From NCBI GenBank assembly GCA_949316495.1, contig OX439001.1, forward strand, positions 52,738,556 to 52,802,555: a stretch of DNA of 64,000 bases. The letters run 5' to 3'. The notes beneath the pieces were generated by a model. That model worked only from the letters and a program-made list of their open reading frames with translations. It had not been told where the DNA came from and ran no database searches. A program made the translations under genes and the position numbers. This document shows positions 10,900-22,921 of the stretch, one piece after another. This DNA comes from Amphiduros pacificus. Its lineage: Eukaryota; Annelida; Polychaeta; Phyllodocida; Hesionidae. The first letter of the stretch is position 1. Every line of letters begins with the position of its first letter.

Positions 10900-12766
10900 T
10901 GCTGAGCTGGAAGGATAAATATGATGAGCTACTGGGGATAATGATCACAGCTAGTGACCATGTTCCAAGGACATAAAGAGTGCCTGGTTGGAACTCTGAT
11001 GTTAAACCCTTTAAGGACAGGTCTATGTACTGGAAGGATAAATATGATGAGCAAAAACCTTACCCATCAAATTATGTAACATGGATGATGAGAGCAACGA
11101 GGAATGCCTTTCACTATGCTGTTAGGAGAGTGAAGAGACACAGGAAGCAACTGCAACGTAGTAATTTTATGGACTCACTGATGAAAGGTGACAGGCATTT
11201 TATGAGTGAGGTCAGAAAAATTAAAAGACATATGAAGACTATGCCTTCTAATGTAGATACTATTACTGAACCTCAAAAAATTGCAGATCAATTTGCTTCA
11301 AAGTATAGTGATTTATTCAATTCTTGTGATTATGAACAGAGCACAAGAGACTCTATGTGGAACAAGATCAATGATGATATATACAATTTTAGTCATGATA
11401 CTGTGTATACACCAATGGATATTTTGAAGGCTATCAAATGCCTGAAAAGTGGAAAGCAAGATGGTATATCAGTTATTATGTCAGACAACTTTGTGAATGC
11501 ACCTGCATGTTTTCATGAGTACCTTGCAAAGTTCTACAATGCAGATGTTAACCATGGTTTCATTCCTGAGAGAATGTTAGTCTCAACATTGCTACCTATT
11601 CCAAAAGGATCTAAGAATAATACAATGTCAGACAATTACAGGGCATTTGCTCTCTGTGCTTTGTTTTTAAAGGTGTTTGAATATTTTTTTTTAAACAGTA
11701 ACAGGGACAATTGATGTAACAGAGCCAGTAACCTACAATTTGCTTATAAATCTGATCATTCTACATCACAATTTACATGGTTAGCCAAGCAGATAATTTC
11801 ATATTATAATCGTAATGGGTCAGATGTATATGCATCCTGGTTAGACTGTTCAAAAGCATTTGATAAAATCAAGCATGATGTACTTTTTGAAAGTTGTATG
11901 ACAAAGGTATTCCACCAGTGATTGTCAGTTTGGTTTGGTTTGTTTGGGGTTTTACATCACTTTCAACATTATTTCAGTCATTTCATGATGAGACCTACTT
12001 GTAGCAGATATAGTGCTGCCTCACTGAATTGTCATGTCACAGGTCCTTGACATGACAACCCACCCGGTCACAGATTTACAAGGACAACGGGTTAACCCTT
12101 TTGGCACGGGCCTTGGCTCGTATGGGAAATTGAATCATGAGAATCATGAGCAGATCTTTGGAAGTAGCTATTATGGATCAAATATTTGGGATCTATTTGG
12201 GAAGAGTTTTTTGTCACTAGGTAAAACCTGGAATGTTGCCATACGGAAATTGTACAACCTACCATGGCAGACACATTGTAGATTTCTGCCCCATGTATGC
12301 AATAGTTACCATGTGTGTCACATTCGTAAAGGCAGGTTTGTGAAGTTCATGGCAAGCAATTTAGCCACAAAGAACAGTCATGTAGGTTATATTGCAAAAA
12401 TGTGTCATAAAAATGCCTCATCATGTTCTGGGAGAAACATCAGTAAGATAATCTCCGAATACTCTCTGCGCCATAGTGATTTAGACAATATTATGTTTTT
12501 GAAATGTAAAATGGATCATGTATATAGCGGTCGTATTTCAGCAGACATCCAAGGAGAAGAATGGAAGATAGATTTGATTCTAGAAATTACTGATTGTTTG
12601 CATGCTTGTCTAGATAATGAAATGAAGTATGAAGATGTATATTTATGAATATAAATATGAACATGTATATTTTAAGTGACATTTGTGTATCATGAAAATG
12701 TATTTACTCTAGTCTTACTGTATTTGCATGTACACCAATTATACATTTTTTGTAACTTTGTGTATG
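10900..12766 (+). mobile_element. LINE of a second lineage, with internal loss and a SINE inside
   Basis: A 245-codon frame from 10980 begins with a PGWNSDVKP motif and the basic YHYAVRRVKRHRK segment typical of the region before reverse transcriptase in CR1-superfamily elements. It reaches NYRAFALC and ends at about 11712; RT motif ASWLDCSKAFDKIKHD follows at 11830-11877. A SINE occupies 11935-12152, and the palm region with the YxDD motif is missing. The C-terminal part (YYGSNIWDLF, WNVAIRKLYNLPWQTH) resumes at about 12155 and ends at TGA 12648. A 22-bp direct repeat (TGGAAGGATAAATATGATGA core) at 10909 and 11031 marks a small duplication near the 5' edge. Distinct from the L2-like family in sequence and lacking its 3' hairpin. 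Confidence 0.8.
11935..12152 (-). mobile_element. tRNA-headed SINE family 1, 5'-truncated
   Basis: Reads in reverse from the CCCCAAAC tail through the GTCATTTCATGATGAGACC block to the GGCACGGGCC segment, and stops before the tRNA-like head. Inserted in antisense within the LINE at 10900-12766. No convincing target-site duplication found. Confidence 0.85.
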
Positions 12767-12780
12767 AATAAATGATGATA

Positions 12781-12828
12781 TGACTGAAATTATGTTGAAA
12801 GTGATGTAAAGCCCCAAACAAACAAACA
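12781..12828 (+). mobile_element. 48-bp 3' end of SINE family 1 with target-site duplication
   Basis: Only TGACTGAAATTATGTTGAAA plus the GTGATGTAAAGCCCC and CAAA-repeat tail are present. They are flanked by an exact 14-bp direct repeat AATAAATGATGATA (12767-12780 and 12829-12842). This is an extreme 5' truncation by LINE-type retrotransposition. Confidence 0.85.
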
Positions 12829-12845
12829 AATAAATGATGATAATA

Positions 12846-13034
12846 ATACAGCCATATAAGTAACAATTGAGACCATCAATACAGCCAAATAAGTAATGAT
12901 TGAGACCATCAATACAGCCAAATAATTAACAACTGAGACAATCAATACAGCCAAAAAGGTAACAATTGAGACCATCAATACAGCCAAATAAGTAATGATT
13001 GAGACCATCAATACAGCCAAATAAGTAATGTTTG
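12846..13034. repeat. 33-bp minisatellite
   Basis: About 5.7 copies of a 33-bp unit built on AATACAGCCAAATAAG and TGATTGAGACCATC. It stays open in one minus-strand frame only because of its period. Confidence 0.9.
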
Positions 13035-13049
13035 AGGCCCGTGCCCATT

Positions 13050-13640
13050 ACAACAGGTGGAATACTTCAAGTGCTTAGGGGTAACATTAGACAGTCATTT
13101 GCTGTTGGATAAACATCTAGATAAATTAGCTGCAAAAGCAAAGTACAAGATTATGTTAATAAAAGAAAGCATATGTAAACAAAGATTTGTTGAAACTCAT
13201 GTATGTAGGATTACTCAGACCATGCATAGAATACTGTGGCTCCTTATTTACAGATCCGAACATAGACCAATGTAGAAGATTAGAAGGCCTTAAAAATGAT
13301 GCAATGAGGGTTATTCTTGGCAGAAGCAGAAGGGAATATGGCACCACAATGAGAACTGAGTTACAGATTCCCACTCTTGAAAGGAGAAGAAAAGTTTAAC
13401 TTGTCACAGTTGTATATAAGGCAGTAAATGATAACAGCACACAATATCTCCATGACACTTTACTGAAAAATGTGTATGACAATGAAACAAGAAGCAAAGG
13501 CCTGATAGTTCCAAAGTGTAAGATAAAAATCATATCATATGATTATCAGTCAGTATCAGTATTGAACACATTGAAAAACAATGGCAGCAAACAGTGTTGA
13601 ATGTTCCAAGACAAATGCTAGGAAAGAGATACTGACATAT
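13050..13640 (+). mobile_element. LINE reverse-transcriptase C-terminal relic (third lineage)
   Basis: CLGVTLDSHLLLDKHLDK at about 13073, then after a frame shift LRPCIEYCGSLF, NDAMRVILGRSRR and MRTELQIPTLERRR up to about 13398. This is the thumb/C-terminal region seen after the catalytic domain in jockey/CR1-type elements. No catalytic motif remains. Confidence 0.7.
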
Positions 13641-14157
13641 CACGAGTTAACAAGTAACCTAAACTGGCATGTGTATTATATGTGACATGATGGTATTTTA
13701 ATGTATTTTATGTTTTATGTTTTTAAATGTCATTTTAAAGTGTTTTAACTGTCTATCTCTAGTCATAAGTGTGGAATTCCATACTTGTCTCATATTTTAA
13801 TTATTTAATACATTTCCTATTTATGAGGGGCGTTGGTCAACTGTGAAATAGCTATATGTATATTGACATGACATACCAGGCACATTTACTCCTGGGTCCC
13901 TTGTAGCACATAACGGTTTATTCATTATGGATCGCTTGAAGTAATTACTTTAACCACAACATATATTGTTTGTTTTGGATACGTAAATGCTTTAATATTT
14001 CTGTGTTGCTGCAATGGAATGTGAGCCTGTAGTGATGATGTGTTCTGAATGTAGAAAAATAGTTTTCTCAGTAAAGCTTCAACTCTAAATATTCTTAGAT
14101 AAGGTTTTAGATATATGAGTGTTATACTATCATTTTAAGGCCAAGTTCATTTGTGGT
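13640..14157. other. no gene recognised
   Basis: AT-rich spacer; may include 3' UTR of the preceding LINE relic. Nothing else supported. Confidence 0.45.
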
Positions 14158-14306
14158 GATTCAAACAAAGGTTGTGGGTTCGATCTCCGGCCGTGCCGAG
14201 ATTGAAATCATGATACAGTTTCACACATGAGCTGAGACCCGTGCCAAAGGGATAACCTGTTGTCCTCGTAAATCTGTGACCGGGTGGGTTGTCATGTCAA
14301 GGACCA
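14158..14306 (+). mobile_element. tRNA-headed SINE family 1, partial
   Basis: Contains the B-box part of the tRNA head (GTGGGTTCGATCTCCGGCCG) and the following body down to GTGACCGGGTGGGTTGTCAT. Both the first half of the head and the CAAA tail are missing. Confidence 0.82.
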
Positions 14307-14699
14307 TAAGACTAAACATCATTGTTACATCTGATATTCAGTAGTTTTGCTAGTTGTTCTGTCTACTTCTGCCGTCATTGCCCATGGTTGCCAATACTTC
14401 AAATTTGGAATTCCCCTAGTCATAAATGTTCTTTTACTCACCAAAATATCATTTTATCCGATGTCAGGTTATAACTCGGGATCAGGTGTCTGACCAAGAA
14501 CTGACCAATCAGTACAGCTGTTAAAACAAAGCAGAATCTATTTCATTAGTCATTTATTCTTCACCAATGGCAAGGACTGATATGATAGATAATCCTGCTT
14601 TGGAGGGTATTAGACTGAACCGGAATAAGAATAAGAAAAAGTACCCATCGCGTGTATCTTTTATCAACTCTTTATTTCCATTAAGATAAAATATGGCCA

Positions 14700-14985
14700 T
14701 CGGTAGTGTGCTGCATTAGGAATGTGAAGCGCTTGAGCCAGCAGACCAGAATTGAATCTACTGGTCCACAAGTATAATGCTTCTGTTGTTAGTATTCAGG
14801 AGACAAATCTATGACAATTTAAGGATTTGAACCATACCATAAGATTGGTACAATAGATGCCATTGGTAGAGCACATAGTGGAGTTGCAATGTTTGTCAAG
14901 AACTGTATCCACTGTATCCCACAAAGCGAAATTTATTTAAATTCATATTTACAGGCTGTTGCTGTGGAGGCAATTCTAAGACATG
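14700..14985 (+). mobile_element. LINE APE-endonuclease relic
   Basis: Translation in shifting frames gives VHKYNASVVSIQETNL (14765-14815) and GRAHSGVAMFVKNC with LNSYLQAVAVEAIL (14860-14975). These are the E-T strand and downstream segments of an APE-type endonuclease domain. The RT part is absent. Low copy fidelity; lineage unknown. Confidence 0.6.
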
Positions 14986-14989
14986 ATAC

Positions 14990-16195
14990 ATGAGATACAC
15001 GGGAAGGGAGGTGGAAAAAGAATTTAACATCTCAATAAAGATGCGCAATCTATTAATATTTCTACAGAAACTGTCAATACAATAGATCACTGAATGAATT
15101 TCGGCCCATCAACCTTTTAGTTATTGCCTAAAATGGTAAACACAATAATAATCTTTGGTTGAATACATGCTATGTGAAGTTAATACAATATATAAAATAT
15201 TAAACTCTTTTATGGCAAGTCTCCACATGATCGGCCCAGCAATGCTAGGCATTCTCTGTTTACTGGCCTGGTGATTATGCTCATTATCGGCATTCAATTT
15301 GACCATTCATTATTATTCAGTTATGTGAATATTATATTTGCCATAGCACCATTCACTTTTGATATCATGACATCAATCAAAGTGAGGCCCTGTCTGTTTG
15401 TTTAGACATTTCATGTCATCTTATAGGTAATATTTTGTAGCAGGACGTCATTTATGTTTGGGCATAGATACATGAAACAATTTTGTGCCATGCCTGTGCA
15501 TGGCTATTCCCTACACTGTTTGGCACATAAGGTACATTTTGTAGAAATATTGATAGTGAACATAGGGTGCTATGAACTGTTTATGAGGTATAATGATGTT
15601 TTAATCCCACTTTGCAAGATAACATTTCTGCTAATGTCATTGTCAGATTACGGTACTGACAGAAAATAGATTATTTTATTCATTCATTCATTCAACAAGA
15701 TTTTAAATACAGTATTGTTAATTCTATTCACATTCATCACACAGAATAAGTCAACAGAAAAGACACTGGATAAAAATATCAAATATTTAATTTTAATGAC
15801 AATGTCATATATACAACTGTGAGCATGGTAGAGTAAATATATGTCTTCACTACCTTGGATTTGTAAATTATATGAATTGTCAGAGATCCATTTTTACAAG
15901 TGCCGGGCAGATAAGGTGGCACTTTGAGAAACACTAGAGTGTCCTCTGGTGGTGAAAAAAACTAGGCGGCACCACCAGTCCTCCTAGATAACCCTGATGA
16001 CCGGGCATTCGTGAATCTCGACCCTAATAAAGACTGACACCTGGTTTTACTGCTTGCTACATCAAATTTCTTCAACCCGCCATGTAGACCTCACCACTAG
16101 TGTTTAAGTGTGGTAGTGTCTTGTGTGGTAGTGTCTTGTGTGGTAGTTTTGTCTCTCCAAGATGTCTTTGAGCTGGTACCGAGAAGGTAACTGAA
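14990..16195. other. no gene recognised
   Basis: Low-complexity TTCATTCATTCATTCA at 15679-15694 and a short tandem of GTGTGGTAGTGTCTT at 16108-16150. No exon or element boundary identified. Confidence 0.45.
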
Positions 16196-16690
16196 TGCTT
16201 ATTTTTTAAGCCAAACCAGAAAAAGGTTGCACCTGTGAAATGTATTAGAATAAATGGGAAGCCCATTGAAATATTTTGTCAAGCAAAGTATCTTGGTCAC
16301 ATTTTATCTGACAATTTGAGAGATGATAATGATATAGCCAGACTGAAAAGTTTGTTTTTCAGGTGTAATATGTTAATTCATACTTTTTCTGCTTGTACCT
16401 CAGAGGTAAAATGTACCTTATTTATTTATGTCTTACTGCAGCTCCTTGTACATGAGCCAGCTTTGGAGTAATTTTACCAAAAAACAAATTGGTTGTTTGG
16501 AAGTACCATACAATAATGTACTGAGACAACTCTTGGGATACAGTACTAGAAACAGTGCAAGTGCTATGTTTGTAAATAATCGTGTTGATGGATTTGATGT
16601 CAGGTTAAGAAAGATAAGTAGAGTAAATGAAAGTGAAAACATATAGTGTGGCACTTGTGAACTCAATTGCTTGGACTGAGCACTAGGCAA
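16196..16690 (+). mobile_element. LINE reverse-transcriptase C-terminal relic (fourth fragment)
   Basis: INGKPIEIFCQAKYLGHI, then DDNDIARLKSLFFRCNML and, after a frame shift, YCSSLYMSQLWSNF with NNVLRQLLGYSTR. This matches the conserved segment after the palm/thumb of many aquatic-invertebrate LINEs (KYLGH ... ARxxR ... NxLL). The catalytic part is absent. Confidence 0.72.
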
Positions 16691-16703
16691 ATGTATTGTT
16701 TAT

Positions 16704-16788
16704 ATGTGTGGCGATATGTGGTGTGTGGCGATATGTGGCTCCTGACATGACCCGCTGATTATCGTACAGTTCGTGGTCAATTTGTGCA
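16704..16788 (+). repeat. 85-bp direct repeat, left copy
   Basis: Identical over 85 bp to 19412-19496. Contains GTGTGGCGATATGTG twice, then TGACATGACCCGCTGATTAT and the end CAATTTGTGCA. Confidence 0.9.
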
Positions 16789-16857
16789 TTATTAGCACCA
16801 GATGGCACTATCCTGTTACACACATTAAGGTATGAGATAGTACCCCATAATGAGGTC

Positions 16858-16898
16858 TGACAAAAATACCTCCAGTACCTCATATCTGTACCAGCTTC

Positions 16899-16950
<52 letters not shown>

Positions 16951-16991
16951 GAAGCTGGTACAGATATGAGGTACTGGAGGTATTTTTGTCA
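16858..16991. repeat. perfect 134-bp palindrome centred on (TA)n
   Basis: Left arm TGACAAAAATACCTCCAGTA continues through CCAGCTTCTAAATATATA; the right arm is its exact reverse complement, ending TACTGGAGGTATTTTTGTCA. Arms are 67 bp each including the TA core. No mismatch seen. Confidence 0.93.
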
Positions 16992-17075
16992 TATATATAT
17001 ATCACAAATCTAATGTTCATATCAATGGTGTTAATGCCATTATCCACCACCAGGGCACTTATTACTACCTGTGAC

Positions 17076-19393
17076 CCCAGCAAACACAAGACGTCTACAA
17101 AACGTTTTGGTTTGGTCTTGGTTTGGCTAGGCTATAAAATACGTCTTGTAAACGTTTTGAAAACGTTTTTTCAAAAACATCTTGGAAACGTCTGATAAAA
17201 CAAACATATACAAAACGTTTTGATTTGGTCTTGGTTTGGCTTAGCTTCAGAAATTATGGTTGGTAAATATTTTAATAATGTTGGACACTAATTATGGAAA
17301 GTGACATTATGAAACTGGAGAGAAAATTGTTTGGCTCGGTTATAGAAATTATGGTTGGTAAATATTTTAATAATGTTGGACACTAATTATGGAAAGTGAC
17401 ATTATGAAACTGGCATGAAATAGTTTAACTGAATGCTTTGGTGTTATTTGGTGAGGTCATAATCACAATTTTTATTGTTTTAAGAATAACAGATGCAGGT
17501 AATGTTAAAAAAACATGACAACAATGTTTGACCTTGATGTAATATTTTCATATTTTATACTGAATCCTCCCAACAACTTACAAAGTTGTCCATTTGACAG
17601 TTATTTCAAACCAATGTACACATGACTGGGTTAATTGATTATTAATAGCCCCTCCACCTCCATGAGATGGAGTCCTACTCCACACCCCTGCAAATATTAT
17701 TTTCGTATTCTTACTGCATATTAGAATTAGAAAAATAGGTTAACACGACTAAATTTGCCATTATTTTACATGATGTTATGATTAATAATTATACCATTCA
17801 GGTCAGGTAATATACATACACCTGTATAAGAAATAACTCCCAATACAGAATGTTTGAATTATAAGTGCATGTAATGCTGACTCTGTCACCACTCAAATTT
17901 GAAAAGTGAAGACTTCGTTCTCCAACAGCAAACATCGAGTCAAGGCAACATCTTTGTTTTAGAGCTACAATTCAGGAATTAAGGTATGTACATGAGTGTG
18001 TTAATTATTGTGAGACTTATGGCATAAACATTCATGAATATATATTTAAATGCTGAGTTAAGACATTGAGTATTTATCTTTCACATGTGCATCTAAATTG
18101 GCTTAGTCAATTGACCCAATTACATAAGGGAGGGTTGCACCTTGTTCCCTCACCAGGCCTGTATGACCCCAGTTAGGCCAACAAGCTGTGACCCACATGT
18201 GGCTATTTCTGTACTGGCCTGCCAACCCCAACATGCACTCAAGCTTCTGTGAAGTGTGATAAATATAGGAAAAATCAATTCACAAATCTATGCATATCCT
18301 CACATACAATGTTTGGCACAATTAAAGAATTCTGGGCTCTATTATTTTTTATCATTATACATCTGTCTCTAAAAGTTTATGACTTAATTTGACTTAATTT
18401 ATACTTAAACCACATGTTTTCAGATTGTGTAATTAATTTTTTTTTATATTCATATCTTATGTCTTAAATGATATGTTTGTATTGTTTATGAAGAGGTTTT
18501 AAATCTGTGAATTCAATAATTGCAGGAGCATGTCGAAGGATTTATCTGAAACTACATGAAGGACAATATGATACCATTTCGGGGCAAAGCCTAAGAACAA
18601 TGAAGAATGCCCCAAACTTGAACCAAGATGGAGGGGCAAAATATCAGTTAAGATATTCTAGAATATCTGTACAAAATCGGCTTTTTTTTTTTTTTGGGGG
18701 GGGGGGTTGTTTGGTGAATATGGTATGTTAAATATTTAAAAGAGTATTTCTTGTGGTATCAAAAGTTTGACATTGAATCTTGTTAAAAATGTTATTTCTG
18801 TTTCAGAAAGGTGCAGCAAAGAGAGGGTCTGCTCCAAGCACACCAGCTTCCTCATGTCTGGTCTCATCTGAAGAGGACTCCTAAAAAACTTCACACTATC
18901 AGAAATCATTGGCATTTTCAGCAATTATCAGATATATGTAGAAATACATTGTAACATTGAGATAGAAACTAAAATGATGTTAATAAATATTTGAGAAAAA
19001 AAGAAAATAAATGTTTTTTCTATGTTCTTTTTGTACAAATTTAGAGGTAAGATGAAAATATATTGTTATGACTGTGGGAAATTCTCAAAAAGGTTGTAGG
19101 AAGATCTCAGAAAGGTTTAATGAATATCTTAGGAAGGTCCTATCAAAACGTTTCCAAGAGGTTTTGTCAAAAACGTTTCCAAGAGGTTTTGTCAAAAACG
19201 TTTCCAAGAGGTTTTGTCAAAAACGTTTCCAAGAGGTTTTGTCAAAACGTTTCCTAGAGGTTTTGTCAAAACGTTTTGAAAACGTTTTGGAGTGTCTACA
19301 CAATTACGTTTTCAAGACGTTTTGTCAAAACGTTTTGTAAACCAAATCAAAATGTTTTCAAGACGTATTAAAAACGTATAATTGTTTGCTGGG
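17076..19393. mobile_element. 2.3-kb DNA element with CCCAGCAAACA terminal inverted repeats
   Basis: Left end CCCAGCAAACACAAGACG; right end ATTGTTTGCTGGG is its inverse for 11 bp. Both subterminal regions are packed with AACGTTTT palindromes (17098-17222 and 19145-19375), the right one as four to five units near AACGTTTCCAAGAGGTTTTGTC. A 70-bp tandem duplication with a 95-bp period lies at 17249-17413. The interior has possible exons (18526-18680 after TTGCAG; 18807-18883 after TTTCAG ending GAGGACTCCTAA) and AATAAA near 18981. No target-site duplication visible. Likely a non-autonomous or decayed cut-and-paste transposon; superfamily unassigned. Confidence 0.65.
18807..18884 (+). pseudogene. 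possible terminal exon inside the TIR element
   Basis: After the acceptor GTTTCAG the frame reads KGAAKRGSAPSTPASSC, then LVSSEEDS and TAA, a basic then acidic low-complexity tail. A polyadenylation signal follows about 100 bp later. It may be the end of a transposase or of a captured host gene; not recognised. Confidence 0.3.
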
Positions 19394-19411
19394 ACACTAG
19401 ATGGCGTGGCG

Positions 19412-19496
19412 ATGTGTGGCGATATGTGGTGTGTGGCGATATGTGGCTCCTGACATGACCCGCTGATTATCGTACAGTTCGTGGTCAATTTGTGCA
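19412..19496 (+). repeat. 85-bp direct repeat, right copy
   Basis: Identical to 16704-16788. It starts 19 bp after the right end of the TIR element and ends directly before the LINE at 19500. Confidence 0.9.
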
Positions 19497-19499
19497 ACA

Positions 19500-22400
19500 G
19501 TCTCGCCAGAAAGCATTGGAAGTCTCAACTCATATGATCTTGTAAAATGGGAGTTGATTTACAAACTTTCAGAGCCAGGACAGGCAAATATTGTGGTCTT
19601 GGACTCTACAGCAGGCCAAGGCAGAGGAGGAGAGGCCTCCATGATAGCTTGTGGAGGGGAATAGGTGCTACCCTCATAACTGCACTGACTATTGTCCTGC
19701 TACTATGGATTACCAGCCCTGGCCTGTCACCCATGGAACTCTTCACAAAAAAGCACCTATCAATGAGATGACTTCATGGAACCTGATTGGAACTTCAAAA
19801 TCAAATAACTATATGCCTCTGTTTTTAGGAAATAAAGGCGCACATGCATATTTTGGCAATAGGGATGGATACAGATCACAGCCATCTATTACCCCTCTGG
19901 CAAGTGATATGCCAGCTGGGCTTAAATTCGCAAACTGGAATATCCAGAGTCTACAACCAAGCTTGGAGTAAGTGAAGATCACTTTAAATGATCCAAAGGA
20001 AGCATCAGTGCTAGGCTTCACTGAAACCTGGCTCAACCAAAATGTTTCTGACAACTCTATCAAGATACCAGGATACAGACTGGCTGCTCGATGGGATAGA
20101 ATTAAAAATACTTGGGGTGGAGTAGCCATATATGTATCTGAGGAATTACCATATGATGAGTGTGAAGATCTAAAGCACAATCACATTGAGGCTGCTTGGA
20201 TCGAGATCACATACCCCAAGTCACCACCAATTCTTGTGGCCACAGTTTAACGGCCACCTGATTCCCCTGTGAAATGGTATGACAACTTCATGGAAATGTA
20301 TGACAAAGCATTTGTGGAGGATAAAGAAATTATAATGATGGGGGATATCAACCTTGATTATTTACGACCACAGCATTTACCACAGAGATGGACTGATATA
20401 ACAGAATCCTTTAGCTTGACCCAAGTTATTAAGGAACCAACTCGAATTACACAAAATAGCAAGACCTGCCTGGACCATATATATGTAAGTAAGCAGGAAC
20501 ATGTGAGGGCAACAAAGGTACCAATGATTGGCCTCTCAGACCACTTTCCATCCTGCTACATAAGGAAACAAAATTCACAGTTCCATACAAAGACACACTG
20601 CACCATCAAATGCAGATCCTTCAAAAATTTTGATGAAAAGCTATTTGCCAGTGATCTAGAACCAGTGCCATGGAGTTTATGTGAGGCATTTGACGATCCA
20701 AATGAGGCCCTGGATTGCTGGCAGAAATTATTTCTAGATGTAGTGGAGAGACATGCTCCTCTAAGGGAGCACCGTGTCAAGAGACCCAAACAACCAGATT
20801 GGTTTTCTGATGACATGAAGGAAGCTATGCGTTTAAGAGACAGATATGCAAGAACTAATGACACCTCTAACTGGAGATTTTGGAGGAACAAATAATTTAG
20901 TTAGAAAAGGGCAAGCAAGGGCAATACTACAAGGGGCTTATTGAAGCCAATATAAATGACAGCAAAATGTTATGGAACATAATAAGAGATCTGGCCCCAA
21001 AAACAAAAGCATCCTTACCAGTAACACTCAAGGATGGAGACACTGTTCTCACAGATACACAAGACATCTGTGATCACTTTAACAAATATTTTGCAAATAT
21101 TGCCATGGAATACACAAGCAACCTTCCTCCTTGTGAAGAAGGGTGCCATACTGCACTTGAAGATTTCATCTTCTAGAATATCCATAAACACCAAGTTCAC
21201 TATACCGCAGATAACCCTAGAATTTGTAGAAAAACAGCTAAAAAGCTTATCTGAGGGAAAAGCAGTTGGGTTGGATGGAATATCACCCAAGCTGCTACAA
21301 ATGGGAGCAGATGCCATCGTCCCTTCACTTACATGGATAATAAACCAATCCATATCAACAGGAATATACCCAGAAATATGGAAAATAGCAAAAGTCACCC
21401 CTGTGCACAAAAAAGGAAGCATCCGGGATAAGGGTAACTTCAGACCAATATCAATTTTGCCAACTCTATCAAAAATTCTAGAGCGGCATGTACATACTGC
21501 TTTCTATGGCTACCTATATGAAAATAATCTTCTTCATGCCGCTCAGTCTGGTTTCAGAACATCATTTTCATGTGAAACTGCACTGGCAAATATGTTAGAC
21601 AAATGGACCAAAGCCATAGATGATGACCTCCTAAATGGAGTGGTACTGATAGACCTGCGGAAGGCTTTTGATCTGATTGACCATCAGATACTGCTTAGGA
21701 AACTTATGATATATCAATGTTCCGAAGGGTTTACATCTTACCTACAAGAACGGAGTCAGTGTATTAGTTTTAAAGGAAAGACCTCTGAAAAATTACCAAT
21801 AACATCTGGTGTTCCTCAGGGATCGATCCTAGGACCACTATTTTTTGTTTTGTTTTTATAAATGACCTGCCAATGTCACTAACAAATAGTGAATTGGATA
21901 TGTATGCTGATGATTCTACAGCTACTGCCACATCCAAGTCCATTACAGGATTAAATTTGAAACTGAATGAAGACATGGCCAAGGTTACCACATGGTGTGA
22001 TGATAATCATATGGTGGCCAATAGTGTTAAAACCAAGGCCATGCTCCTTACAACTTGGAAAAAGAGGGCTTCATTACCTGAAGACCAGAGACAATTAAAC
22101 ATAAAAATGGGAGGAAGCACTCTTGAAAATGTTGTGTCTGAAAAAGTACTTGGTGTTACCATTAACCAAGACTTCTCATGAGCAGAACATATCAGAAACA
22201 TCACAGCAGAAATTAACAGCAAGATTGCACTATTGAGAAGAATAAAGCACTTTCTCCCTCTACAGACACGTAAGTTGTTCTTCAACACACACATTCTGCC
22301 ACACATGGATTATTGTTCCATAATTTGGGGCAGTTTTCCTTGTGTTAAATTTCTCGTACTTGCCCAGAAGAGGGCAGCAAGGATTATTCTAGACATCAAA

Positions 22401-22890
22401 GACTTTAAATTTCCTAGTAAAAATATGTTTTCACAATTGAACTGGATGCCAATCACTGACCGCATAAAATACAGAAAGTCTGTTATGGTATATAAAAGCT
22501 TGAATAATATGACACCTACATACATGACAGACATGTTCAAGACTGTAAATGAAGTTCACTCTCAAGTAACTAGGTCCTCGCTCAAAAAAGATCTATACCT
22601 ACCAGGAGGTAAGCACAAGCAAGTATACACAGACAGTTTTGCCTACAGTGGTGCTCAAATGTGGAACAATATCTCACAAAGTATACGTGACTGTGAAAGC
22701 CTCACCACTTTCAAATCAGCATATCTGAAGGACTATCGCAGTGAACTGTAATTGCTTTTAATGGTTTTTAATCTTTATCCTTGTACATAATGTATATAGC
22801 CATGTCCTAACTTACTAACAAACGAGGGCCCTAGGTAAGATTAAGTTTTTTACTAGGCCATCTGGCTATACAGATGTATAAACCCTCTCT

Positions 22891-22921
<31 letters not shown>

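Noticed and set aside
12781-12832. Apparent sharing of a 3' tail between the LINE at 10900-12766 and SINE family 1, suggesting a LINE-SINE partnership
   Set aside because: The shared 48 bp is flanked by an exact 14-bp target-site duplication, so it is a truncated SINE insertion, not the LINE's own tail.
17060-19405. Target-site duplication for the CCCAGCAAACA element
   Set aside because: Flanks (ACCTGTGA and ACACTAGA) do not match at any length from 2 to 10 bp, so no duplication is claimed.
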